Program-made: the position numbers and the translations under genes
NCBI RefSeq assembly: GCF_026343115.1
Contig: NZ_JAPEMC010000002.1
Span: 372,001-436,000 of the forward strand
DNA length: 64,000 nucleotides
Direction: 5' to 3'
Origin: Streptomyces sp. NBC_00102
GTDB taxonomy: Bacteria > Actinomycetota > Actinomycetes > Streptomycetales > Streptomycetaceae
The notes under the pieces: model-generated
Database searches by the model: none
What the model was told of the DNA's origin: nothing
Seen by the model: the letters and a program-made list of their open reading frames with translations, nothing else
Shown here: positions 36,560 through 44,428 of the stretch, piece by piece
Position numbering within the stretch: the stretch's first letter is position 1
How the letters are laid out: every line of letters starts with the position of its first letter

Positions 36560-37761
36560 GCGAGGAGCGTACGCCGCCGGAGGGTGCCGACGACGGGGAC
36601 GGAAGCACCCCGGACCCCGCGGCCACCCCGGACCCCGCGGCCACCCCAAACCCCGCGGCCACCCCGGCTCCGGACCCCGGAGCCACTCCCGACCCCGCCC
36701 CGGGCCGTTCCCCGCACGGGGCCCACGGCCGGCCCTCCACCCCGCGCGACAAGTGGCACGCCTTCCGGGAATCGCCGTACTTCCCCGCGACCGTGCTGCT
36801 GTTCATCCTTGCCGCCGCCGCGGGGCTCTTCGCCGGCTCGTACACCTATGCCATGGCCAACCCCACCCCGCACCGGATTCCGGCCGCCGTGATCGGCACG
36901 CCGGCGTCGCCGCGCGGCACCGCGTTCGTGACGGGGATGGAGAAGGCCCTGGACACCTCGCTGGTCCTGCACGAGTACGACTCGATGGCCGAGGCCGACG
37001 AGGCGCTCCAGGAGCAACGCGTCTTCACCATCCTGCGCGCGGACAACGACCGGGTACACCTCGACGTGGCCGCGGCCTCCGGGGCTTCGGTGGCCCAACT
37101 CCTTGCCGAGGCAGGGGAGAAAGTGGGCAAAGCGGTCGGGGTTCCCGTCACCGTCCGGGACGTCAAACCACTGCAGCCGGGCGACCCGCGCGGACTCGCG
37201 CTCTTCTACATCTCGCTCGCCGCCGTCATCCTCGGCTTCGTCGGCGCCATCCAGCTCAGCGTCCACGCCCGCACCCTGGTCCCGGCGGAACGCATCCTCT
37301 TCACCGTCGCCCACGCGCTCCTCGGCGGGTTCGCCATCGCCGCCGTCGTGGACTGGGGACTGGGCGCGCTGGACCTGCCGTTCGTCCAGTCCTGGCTGAT
37401 CCTCGCGTTCACCATGTTCACCTGCGCCATGGTCTTCACCATGTTCAACACCCTCGTCGGGCGCTGGGCGATGCTCCCCACCTGGGGCGTCATGGTGCTG
37501 CTCGGCAACCCGTCGTCCGGCGGCGCCGTCTCCTGGCCCCTGCTGCCCTCGCTGCTCGGGCACATCGGCCGCTGGCTGCCCCCGGGTGCCTCGGTCAACG
37601 CCCAGCACACCGCCGTCTACTACCAGGGTCACCAGTTCCTCTTCCCCTACCTGGTGCTGGCCGCCTGGGCCCTGGTCTCCTGCGCCGTGTTCTGGACCTG
37701 GCGCCACCGCCACCCCGGCGGCCGGCCCAAGGAACCCGAGCACGCGGCGGCGCCCGGCTGA
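36556..37761 (+). CDS. Membrane protein, ABC-2/DUF3533-like
   Basis: A 401-residue protein, GTG 36556 overlapping the polymerase stop. The N-terminal ~60 residues are a Pro/Ala/Asp repeat (PDPAATPDPAATPNPAATP). A membrane helix (FPATVLLFILAAAAGLFAG), a ~110-residue outer domain (AAVIGTPASPRGTAFVTGME), and five more helices from ~215 follow, including LALFYISLAAVILGFVGAIQL and LILAFTMFTCAMVFTMFNTL. This build resembles YhgE/DUF3533 or ABC-2 permease-type membrane proteins. Why it is joined to a repair polymerase is unclear; the overlap may only reflect shared transcription. Confidence 0.8.
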   Translation: MSEERTPPEGADDGDGSTPDPAATPDPAATPNPAATPAPDPGATPDPAPGRSPHGAHGRPSTPRDKWHAFRESPYFPATVLLFILAAAAGLFAGSYTYAMANPTPHRIPAAVIGTPASPRGTAFVTGMEKALDTSLVLHEYDSMAEADEALQEQRVFTILRADNDRVHLDVAAASGASVAQLLAEAGEKVGKAVGVPVTVRDVKPLQPGDPRGLALFYISLAAVILGFVGAIQLSVHARTLVPAERILFTVAHALLGGFAIAAVVDWGLGALDLPFVQSWLILAFTMFTCAMVFTMFNTLVGRWAMLPTWGVMVLLGNPSSGGAVSWPLLPSLLGHIGRWLPPGASVNAQHTAVYYQGHQFLFPYLVLAAWALVSCAVFWTWRHRHPGGRPKEPEHAAAPG

Positions 37762-37779
37762 ACGCCCTGCGCGCCCGGC

Positions 37780-39966
37780 TCAGTCGGAGGGAACCCCCGC
37801 CGAGAGGCGCAGCTGCTCCTCCTCCACGATGAGCCGTGCCAGCGCCCCGTCCGACACGTCCACGGCCTCGGGCACCGACTCGGCGAGGTCGCTGCGCCGG
37901 GCGTACGCGTCGAACACACGGTCCTTGCGGGCCAGCAGGGTCATCATCCGCTGGTCGACACTGTCCGCGGTGAGCAGCCGGTGGACCTGGACGGTACGTA
38001 TCTGGCCCATCCGGTGCGCGCGGGCCACGGCCTGGTGCTCCAGGGTGGGCTTGATCTGGGGTTCGCAGAGGATGACCACGGAGGCCGCCTGCATGTTCAG
38101 CCCGGTGCCGCCCGCCTGGATCTGGCTCAGCAGTACCGCGTGCCCGCGCACTGCCGCGAACGCGTCCACCAGCTCTTGCCGCCGGGGCGCCGCGACGTCT
38201 CCGGCCACCGGCCCGAACACCCTGTCGCCGAGAGCGGCGCGCACGGTCGCCAGCACCTCGCGGAAGTACGAGAACACCACCACCTTGTGCCCGTTCCCAG
38301 CGGCCTCGGCGACGAGCTCCCGCAGTCTCGCCAGCTTCGCCGACGCCTCGGGCACCGCGTACGCGGCCCGGCGCATCCGCATGAAGTGACCGTCGTCCAC
38401 CGCCGCGCGGTAGGCGCGCAGATCCGCCTCGCTGAACTCCACCCACTCGTCCGCCCTGACCAGCGCGGGCAGTTCGGGCAGGACGTCCTCCTGGTTGCGC
38501 CGCAGATAGGCGGGTGCCACCGCGCGGCGGAAGGCGTGCGAACCGGCGGCGCCGTGCGTGGTGTCGACCGCCGGCGCCAGCTCGGGGCGGAGCAGCCGGA
38601 TCAGGCTGCGGAACTCCGCCACCCGGTTCTCCATCGGCGTGCCGGTGAGGAAGAGGACGTGCTCGGCGCGGTCCGCCCACCCGGCGACCGCCCGCGACCT
38701 GCGGGTGTCGGGATTTTTCACGTAGTGCGCCTCGTCCACGACCAGCATGGCCGGCCGTACCGCCGCCCCCGCGTCCGCCAGCGCGTGGAGTGCGTCGAAC
38801 GTGGTGAGTGCGACCCCGCCCGAGTGCCGCCACTCCGCGAACGCCTCCTCCCGGTCGGGGCCGTGGACGGGCAGCACGCCCAGCGTGGAGCGGGCACGGA
38901 TCTCGCGCGTCCAGTTGATGAGGACGCTCGCCGGGCACACCACCAGGAAGTGGCTCCCGCCGCCCGCCGCCAGGTGCGCGAGCGCCGCGATGGCCTGCAC
39001 CGTCTTGCCCAGGCCCATCTCGTCCCCCAGCACCACCCGCCTCTGGGCGAGCGCGAACCGGGCCCCGAACGACTGGTAGCCGCGCAGCGACACCCGCAAC
39101 CGCGTGTCGTCCAGCCGCAGTTCGCGTACCCGGTCGGCGATCGTGGCCGGCAGGAATCCCTCGGCCGCGTCCCGGTCCGGGCCGGTGCCGGACAGTTCGG
39201 CGAGCACTCCGTAGTACTCGGCCGACCGCAGCTCGAAGTCGACCCACGACGCCTCCGGCTCCGGGGCCCGCAGCAGATCGACGCACACCTGGCCGAAGAG
39301 GAGCGGCAGCCGCTGCTCCTCGGCCTCCGCCAGCACCGTACGTACGGACTCCACCGCCGCGGCGACCCTGCCGCGCGCGTCCCGGCCGAGGAAGTAGGGC
39401 CGCAGCCGTCCTCTGGCCAAAGCCGCCGCGGCCAGCGGTTCCTCGATGCGCGGGATCAGGCGCAGCGCCGCCTCGCGGGCCCGTCGCGCGTCGGGACCCG
39501 CCTCGACCAGCCGGTGCAGGGCCACCACCAGGGCGGTACCGGCGGGGTCCGGGGCGTCCGCGTCGAGGCGTACCGCGACCGTGTCCCGGACCGCGTGCGC
39601 GAGCCGCCCGGCCGCGGCCAGCGCCTGGTCGGCGGTCTGCGCCCCGACCCCGGGCAGCCGCCGGAGCTCGTACCGGCTCGTCGCGTGCACCGCGCCGACC
39701 GTGCGGAACCCCGCCTGTTCGAAGGCGGTGATGCGCAGCCGTCCCTCCGTCACGTCGCGGAGCCGGGCGACCGGGATCACGTCCAGCTCCCGGCCGACCA
39801 GGGCATCGACGAGGGGATCGAGCACGGCGCGCACGGCATCCAGCGCGCGGTCGTGGTCGGCCGGCACCGCGCGGGCCGCGGCCAGCAGCACGTCCGCGTC
39901 CGCGAGCAGCGGCCGGACCGCCTTCCTGGCGCCCGCCCCGGTGCCCGTCGCGCCGTCCTGTGGCAT
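37780..39966 (-). CDS. SNF2-family helicase/ATPase with N-terminal helix-hairpin-helix
   Basis: A 728-residue DNA translocase of the Swi2/Snf2 family. The N-terminal ~250 residues contain a helix-hairpin-helix-like DNA-binding motif (YELRRLPGVGAQTADQAL). The motor has LGDEMGLGKTVQAIAAL (Walker A), LVVDEAHYVKN (DEAH), LTGTPMENR (motif III), and, in the second lobe, LLSQIQAGGTGLNMQAA and HRMGQ (motifs V and VI). Start ATG 39966 (MPQDGATGTG); the longer frame runs through a 15-bp tandem repeat and is unlikely to be translated. Probable role: remodelling or repair at stalled DNA; it lies convergent to the LigD-polymerase/membrane-protein run. Partner unknown. Confidence 0.9.
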   Translation of the reverse strand: MPQDGATGTGAGARKAVRPLLADADVLLAAARAVPADHDRALDAVRAVLDPLVDALVGRELDVIPVARLRDVTEGRLRITAFEQAGFRTVGAVHATSRYELRRLPGVGAQTADQALAAAGRLAHAVRDTVAVRLDADAPDPAGTALVVALHRLVEAGPDARRAREAALRLIPRIEEPLAAAALARGRLRPYFLGRDARGRVAAAVESVRTVLAEAEEQRLPLLFGQVCVDLLRAPEPEASWVDFELRSAEYYGVLAELSGTGPDRDAAEGFLPATIADRVRELRLDDTRLRVSLRGYQSFGARFALAQRRVVLGDEMGLGKTVQAIAALAHLAAGGGSHFLVVCPASVLINWTREIRARSTLGVLPVHGPDREEAFAEWRHSGGVALTTFDALHALADAGAAVRPAMLVVDEAHYVKNPDTRRSRAVAGWADRAEHVLFLTGTPMENRVAEFRSLIRLLRPELAPAVDTTHGAAGSHAFRRAVAPAYLRRNQEDVLPELPALVRADEWVEFSEADLRAYRAAVDDGHFMRMRRAAYAVPEASAKLARLRELVAEAAGNGHKVVVFSYFREVLATVRAALGDRVFGPVAGDVAAPRRQELVDAFAAVRGHAVLLSQIQAGGTGLNMQAASVVILCEPQIKPTLEHQAVARAHRMGQIRTVQVHRLLTADSVDQRMMTLLARKDRVFDAYARRSDLAESVPEAVDVSDGALARLIVEEEQLRLSAGVPSD

Positions 39967-40319
39967 GTACGTACGTCCCTCTGTCCCACCGCCCGCCCGT
40001 CGTACCGGACCCAGGGCCCGCGACGGGGGCCCCATGCTCCCACGGCCGGCCGGCGGCAGGGCCGCACCGCCCCGGTCGCGGAAGCCGGATCGCGGGTACC
40101 GGGCGTCCCGTGCGGGGCGACCGGTCGCTGGACTGCTGACTGCTGGACTGCGACGTAGGGCCACCGGTGGCAGACTCGAATGGCCAGGGGTTCCCCTGCG
40201 CGAAAGCACGGCCACGACCTGTACCGACACGACCTGTACCGACACGACCCTTCCCGACACGACCTGTACCGACGAGTCAAGCGGGGCGGCAACGGGCCCT
40301 GCTGGAGGAGCGCAGCGCC
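39967..40319. other. Intergenic gap with 15-bp tandem repeats
   Basis: 353 bp between divergent genes. Four 15-bp repeats lie at 40214-40273 (listed separately). Smaller GACTGCTG-type repeats occur near 40130. No gene seen. Confidence 0.5.
40214..40273. repeat. Four 15-bp tandem repeats
   Basis: Unit ACGACCTGTACCGAC at 40214, 40229 and 40259, with a variant unit (ACGACCCTTCCCGAC) at 40244. They lie 47 bp upstream of the glyoxalase-fold gene, in its promoter region. Confidence 0.85.
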
Positions 40320-41111
40320 ATGCTCGACCCGACCTTCGTCCCCGGCGCCCCCAACTGGATCGACCTCGGCACGCCCGACCTCGACGGGGCCACCACCTTC
40401 TACCGCGGCCTCTTCGGATGGGACCTGGTCCCCGGCGCCCCCGAGACCGGCGGCTACGGGATGTACACGCTGGACGGCAGGACCGTGGCGGGGGCGATGA
40501 CCGTCACTGACGAACAGGCGAAGCCGACGTGGTCGCTGTACTTCCAGTCGCCCGACGTGGACGCGACCGCCCGCGCGGTCGGAGCGGGCGGCGGAAACGT
40601 ACCGTTCGCGCCGATGGACGTGATGGACTACGGCCGGATGGGAGGCTTCACCGACCCGGCGGGCGCCTACTTCGGCAGCTGGCAGCCCAAGCAGAACCCG
40701 GGACTGGGCGCGACCCAGGTACCGGGCACGCTCATCTGGTCCGAGCTCTACACCCCGGACGTGGCGGCGGCGAAGACCTTCTACGGAAGCGTCTTCGGCT
40801 GGGAGACCGAGGCGAGCGAGTTCCCCGGCGGCACCTACACGATGATCAGGCCCGCCGGTACGCAGGGCGACGAGGCGTACTTCGGCGGACTCGTCGGCCT
40901 GGACGAGGTGCCGAGCGAGGCCCGGTCGGGACCGCACTGGCTGCCGTACTTCCACGTCGACGACGTCGACGCCGTGCTGGGTGATGCCGTCCGGCTCGGC
41001 GGAAGCGTCACCCTGGGGCCGATGGAGATGGAGAAGGTCGGCGTGATGGCGAACGTCGACGACCCGTACGGGGCCTCCTTCGCCGTCATCAAGCCCGCCC
41101 CGATGGACTGA
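40320..41111 (+). CDS. Two-domain VOC (glyoxalase-fold) protein
   Basis: A 263-residue protein of two tandem vicinal-oxygen-chelate domains. Domain 1 starts APNWIDLGTPDLDGATTFYRGLFGWD and domain 2 starts GTLIWSELYTPDVAAAKTFYGSVFGWE, each ending in a matching beta sheet (YFQSPDVDAT and YFHVDDVDAV). Such proteins are often annotated as hydroxylases or bleomycin-resistance-like; the actual ligand or metal site cannot be fixed by eye. ATG 40320 follows GGAGGAG; in-frame upstream codons run through the tandem repeats. Monocistronic as far as can be seen. Confidence 0.88.
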   Translation: MLDPTFVPGAPNWIDLGTPDLDGATTFYRGLFGWDLVPGAPETGGYGMYTLDGRTVAGAMTVTDEQAKPTWSLYFQSPDVDATARAVGAGGGNVPFAPMDVMDYGRMGGFTDPAGAYFGSWQPKQNPGLGATQVPGTLIWSELYTPDVAAAKTFYGSVFGWETEASEFPGGTYTMIRPAGTQGDEAYFGGLVGLDEVPSEARSGPHWLPYFHVDDVDAVLGDAVRLGGSVTLGPMEMEKVGVMANVDDPYGASFAVIKPAPMD

Positions 41112-41253
41112 ACACCCCGAACACCCCCGTCCCTTCCGCACTGAACAGCGACCTCGTGCGCCCGCCTCGTGCACCGGCCATGCACCCGCCGCGGGCGCCT
41201 GGCCGGAAGTGGACGTTCAACGGATGTTTATTGCCGGACGGCAGGCTGGGCGC

Positions 41254-41508
41254 ATGCTGACGAACACCACCACCGAGGACACGCTCGCCTGGCAGGAATC
41301 GGCCCTGTGTGCCCAGACCGGTCCCGAGTTCTTCTTCCCCGCTCCCGGCAGCTCGACCCGCGAGGCGAAGCGGCTCTGCTTCGCCTGCGAGGGCCGGGTC
41401 GCGTGCCTGGAGTACGCCCTCGCCAACGACGAGCGCTTCGGCGTCTGGGGCGGGCTGTCGGAGAACGAGCGCGACCGGCTGCGCCGCTCCGGCGCCGCAA
41501 GCGCCTGA
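41254..41508 (+). CDS. WhiB-family iron-sulfur transcription factor (WblE-like)
   Basis: An 84-residue Wbl protein. The four cluster-binding cysteines are Cys19, Cys42, Cys45 and Cys51 (C...CxxCxxxxxC), followed by the family turn GVWGG at 63-67 and a basic C-terminus (RDRLRRSG). The CFACEGRVACLEYALANDERFG segment, split over residues 42-63, is close to the WblE group. Such [4Fe-4S] proteins bind the principal sigma factor and tune transcription under redox or other stress. ATG 41254 is preferred; GTG 41209 and ATG 41224 in frame are possible. Confidence 0.9.
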   Translation: MLTNTTTEDTLAWQESALCAQTGPEFFFPAPGSSTREAKRLCFACEGRVACLEYALANDERFGVWGGLSENERDRLRRSGAASA

Positions 41509-41561
41509 CCGCGACGGCGGGGAAGCCGGGGCATCCGACGGGAGCTCCCCGCCGCGCGGGG

Positions 41562-42461
41562 TCAGGCGGCCGGGATACGGAAGGTCTTGCCGTACACCTG
41601 CCACTCCAGGGGGGTGGCCAGCTGGAAGTCGCCCGCGTCGAGGAACACCCGCTGCATCGTGTCGATCCGGGTCGTGTCGCGCTCCGTCGGCTTCGCGAGG
41701 ATCGCCTTCCGGCCCGCGTCCAGGAAGATGTCGAGGTAGTTCGACTCGTCGCCGCCCTCGGCGACCGTGTCGGCCTCCGCGAGAGCCGCGTTCCGGATGC
41801 CGTAGAAGCCGGTGGCATCGTTGTCCGGCCCGTGCAGCACCATGGCGTCGTAGTAGATGTACTGCCCGAGCGGCCCCAGCCCGTCCAGCTTCGCCTGGCG
41901 TACGGCCGGCTCGAAGTAGAGGCGGTCGCGGGTCTCCTCCTGCGCCGCTTGGAACGCCTTGTCCTGCGCGGCCAGCCGCCAGGCGTCGGTGAACCCCGGG
42001 TCCAGGCCCTCGTGCGAGGCGGTGCCGTTCACCTTGCGCAGCGCCGGCAGGAACGGGGCCAGCGGGTTGTCCGGGTGCTGCTGCGTGTAGTGCTGTACCA
42101 GGTCCAGCATGTCGCTGGTGCCCGAGCAGAAGCCGACGATCCCGGCGGTGTAGCCCGAGCCGTCCCCGGTGTCCTCGATGTCGCCGTACCGGCTCCGCCA
42201 GTCGAGCGTCGAGCCGTCCGCGCTCGACACCAGTTCCGAGGCGATCTCCTTGACCGCCGGATCGGCGAGCCCCGCGGGCATCTTCGCGATCTCCGCGTCT
42301 TCGTCGGCGCGGACGTCCGCCGCCGACTCGGCCTGCTTCTCCTCACCGGACGTGGGCTGCCCGGTGTCGGAAGGCAGCTCGTCCCCGCTGCCGCCGAAGA
42401 CCAGCGAGAGGACGATGACGACCGGGGCGCCGATGAGGGCGAGACGTATGGCAGGTTTCAC
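41562..42461 (-). CDS. GH46 chitosanase-like protein with altered catalytic Glu
   Basis: A 299-residue exported protein; GTG 42461, then a signal/anchor helix (LALIGAPVVIVLSLVF) and an acidic linker to ~residue 65. The GH46 domain follows: KEIASELVSSADGSTLDW, DIEDTGDGSGYTAG, FCSGTSDMLDLVQHY, and later YIYYDAMVLHGP and SNYLDIFLDAGRKAIL. GH46 enzymes cleave chitosan by inversion. In the well-studied Streptomyces N174 enzyme the acid is Glu22 in SSAENSSLDW and the base Asp40 in DIGDGRGY; here the Glu position is Asp (about residue 82) while the second Asp (about 100) is kept. It may be slow or have another substrate. It lies 165 bp after the peptide-ABC operon, behind two terminators. Confidence 0.88.
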   Translation of the reverse strand: MKPAIRLALIGAPVVIVLSLVFGGSGDELPSDTGQPTSGEEKQAESAADVRADEDAEIAKMPAGLADPAVKEIASELVSSADGSTLDWRSRYGDIEDTGDGSGYTAGIVGFCSGTSDMLDLVQHYTQQHPDNPLAPFLPALRKVNGTASHEGLDPGFTDAWRLAAQDKAFQAAQEETRDRLYFEPAVRQAKLDGLGPLGQYIYYDAMVLHGPDNDATGFYGIRNAALAEADTVAEGGDESNYLDIFLDAGRKAILAKPTERDTTRIDTMQRVFLDAGDFQLATPLEWQVYGKTFRIPAA

Positions 42462-42523
42462 GCGGCACAGTGTAGGGCGGTTCACAGGAAACCCACTGGC
42501 CAGCCCTGCCACAGGCCGGGTCC

Positions 42524-42559
42524 GGGCGCTTCCGCAGGGGGATTCCTCCGGAAGCGCCC
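42524..42559 (-). terminator. Hairpin between ABC operon and chitosanase (1)
   Basis: An 11-bp perfect stem GGGCGCTTCCG (42524-42534 with 42549-42559), downstream of the binding-protein gene on the minus strand. Confidence 0.7.
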
Positions 42560-42571
42560 GCCGTGACCGGT

Positions 42572-42602
42572 GCCGTCCCGTTGAGCTGCCTTTCGGGACG
42601 GC
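42572..42602 (-). terminator. Hairpin after binding-protein gene (2)
   Basis: A 9-bp perfect stem GCCGTCCCG (42572-42580 with 42594-42602), 24 bp past the stop of the binding-protein gene. With the next hairpin it separates the operon from the chitosanase gene. Confidence 0.7.
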
Positions 42603-42626
42603 GTGGGGAGTGGCCGTTCGGGGCTG

Positions 42627-44321
42627 CTACCGCTGCCAGCCGACCGTCTCCGGGAGCGGGTTGAGGAAGATGGTCGCGCCCGCGTTGGCGAGGCCCTTCT
42701 TCACGGCGTACGTCGACGGCCCGCTGAACAGCGGCAGGAAGGCGTACTCCTGGAGCGCCTCGCGCTCGACGTCGTTGACGGCCGCCACCTGCTCGTCGAT
42801 ACCGGCGATCCCGGTGGTGGCGCGGATCTTCGCGTTCAGAGCGGTGGACCCGGAACCGGTGATGTTGGAATCCCGGTCCGAGCAGTAGAAGTCGCAGAGG
42901 TACCGGGCACCGAACGGGTCCATGGAGCGGTTGCCCGACAGGAAGAGGTCGAACTTGCGCTCGCTGAGGATGTTGGAGAAGTCGGCCTCGTCGGCCTTCT
43001 TGACGACGAGATCGATGCCGACCGGCTTCAGCATCGCCGTGAAGGCACCGGCGAGCGCTTTGTCCAGCGGGTCGTCGCCGAGGAGGGTGTAGCCGATTTC
43101 GAGCTTCTTGCCGCCCTTGGCCCGCACGCCGTCGCTCCCCGGCTTCCACCCCGCCGCGTCGAGCGACTTCTTGGCCTCGTCGGGCGCGTACGTCAGCACG
43201 GAGGAGAGGTTGTCCCGGTACCCCTTCTGGAAGCTGTAGAGCACGGCCGAGCCCGGCAGGGGCTCCGTGTAGTCCAGCCCCTGGAACTGGATCTTCGCGA
43301 TCTGGGCGCGGTCGATGCTCTCCTCCACCGCCTTGCGGACCTCCTTGTCGGCGAGGACGGCCGACTTGGTGTTGAAGTAGAGCGAGTACTCGAAGGGGCT
43401 TCCGCCGCTGCGGATCTCGGTCCCCTTGAGCCCCTTCACCTGGTTGAGGCTCTCCGCGTCGACGGCGGAGGCGAGGTCGATCTCGCCGTTCTTGAACGCG
43501 TTGACCGCGGCGGTCGACTCCAGGTTCACGTAGACGCGCTTGTCCAGCTTGCCCTTCTTGCCCCACCACTTCGGGTTGCGGACGAAGGTGATGTTGCCGG
43601 AGTGGGTGTCCCAGGAGCCCACGGTGTACGGGCCCGCGCCCCACTCGGGGTGCGCCTTCTTGACGTAGGCGTTGTTGAAGTGGTCGACGGTGGCGGCCTT
43701 CGGGTGCAGGAACGTCGTGAACAGGCTCGACCACGACGCGTTGACGCCCTTGAAGGTGATGACCGCCTGCTTGGCGTCCTTCCCCTTCGTGACCGAGGTG
43801 ATCTGGTCGTAGCCGTCGGTGGAGGAGGCGGCGTACTTCTCGTCCGAGCCGTTGTCGGCCTTCCAGGTCGCCTCGATGGCCGTCCAGTCGATCGGCGTGC
43901 CGTCGTTGAACACGGCCTTCGGGTTGATGGTCAGCGTGACCTTCTGGTTGCCGCCCTCGACGGCTACCTGGACGTCGCTGAAGTAGTCCGGGTTGTACTG
44001 CACCTCTCCGGTGGGCGAGTAGGTGATCGCGTCCGCGTTGTACCAGGACCAGACCCGGGCGGCGGTCAGGGTGGCGTTGACGTTGAACGGGTTGCCCTGG
44101 TCGTCGAAGGTCCCGATCGTCGTGTAGGTGCCGCCCTCCTTGATCTTGTCGTACGGCTGCGGGTTGTAGTCCGCGGCGCCCGAGGCGGCCGCGGGGACGT
44201 TCTTGCCGTCCGTCTTCGAGGTGCCCGTTCCCGAGGTGTCCTTCCCGGAGGAGGAGCACGCGGTGGCGGTGACGGAGAGGGCGGCGATGAGGGCGAGCGG
44301 CAGTGCCAGTCGTGCGCGCAT
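42627..44321 (-). CDS. ABC transporter substrate-binding lipoprotein (oligopeptide/nickel family 5)
   Basis: A 564-residue exported lipoprotein. Signal LALPLALIAALSVTATAC with lipidated Cys22, Ser/Thr linker, then the family-5 binding fold (ANAD-like start YTTIGTFDDQGNPFNVNATLT, QVTLTINPKAVFNDGTPIDW in pieces, and VRKAVEESIDRAQI). It captures peptides or other oligomers outside the membrane. ATG 44321 fits the lipoprotein signal; the longer frame is spurious. It is the last gene of the minus-strand ABC operon, 107 bp after the ATPase gene. The ligand is unknown; the neighbouring chitosanase hints at amino-sugar oligomers but the family mostly takes peptides. Confidence 0.92.
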   Translation of the reverse strand: MRARLALPLALIAALSVTATACSSSGKDTSGTGTSKTDGKNVPAAASGAADYNPQPYDKIKEGGTYTTIGTFDDQGNPFNVNATLTAARVWSWYNADAITYSPTGEVQYNPDYFSDVQVAVEGGNQKVTLTINPKAVFNDGTPIDWTAIEATWKADNGSDEKYAASSTDGYDQITSVTKGKDAKQAVITFKGVNASWSSLFTTFLHPKAATVDHFNNAYVKKAHPEWGAGPYTVGSWDTHSGNITFVRNPKWWGKKGKLDKRVYVNLESTAAVNAFKNGEIDLASAVDAESLNQVKGLKGTEIRSGGSPFEYSLYFNTKSAVLADKEVRKAVEESIDRAQIAKIQFQGLDYTEPLPGSAVLYSFQKGYRDNLSSVLTYAPDEAKKSLDAAGWKPGSDGVRAKGGKKLEIGYTLLGDDPLDKALAGAFTAMLKPVGIDLVVKKADEADFSNILSERKFDLFLSGNRSMDPFGARYLCDFYCSDRDSNITGSGSTALNAKIRATTGIAGIDEQVAAVNDVEREALQEYAFLPLFSGPSTYAVKKGLANAGATIFLNPLPETVGWQR

Positions 44322-44428
44322 GACGGGACTGTTCCTTCGGGGTCGGGGGAGGGGGGAGGTGGTGCGGAGAAGCGGCGCGCGGCCGGTCGGGGCCGGCCCG
44401 GCGCGACGGACAGGGGCTGTGGGAGTGC

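Noticed and set aside
39967..40260. N-terminal extension of the SNF2 helicase
   Set aside because: Runs through the 15-bp tandem repeat and gives Val/Ser/Gln repeats unlike the family.
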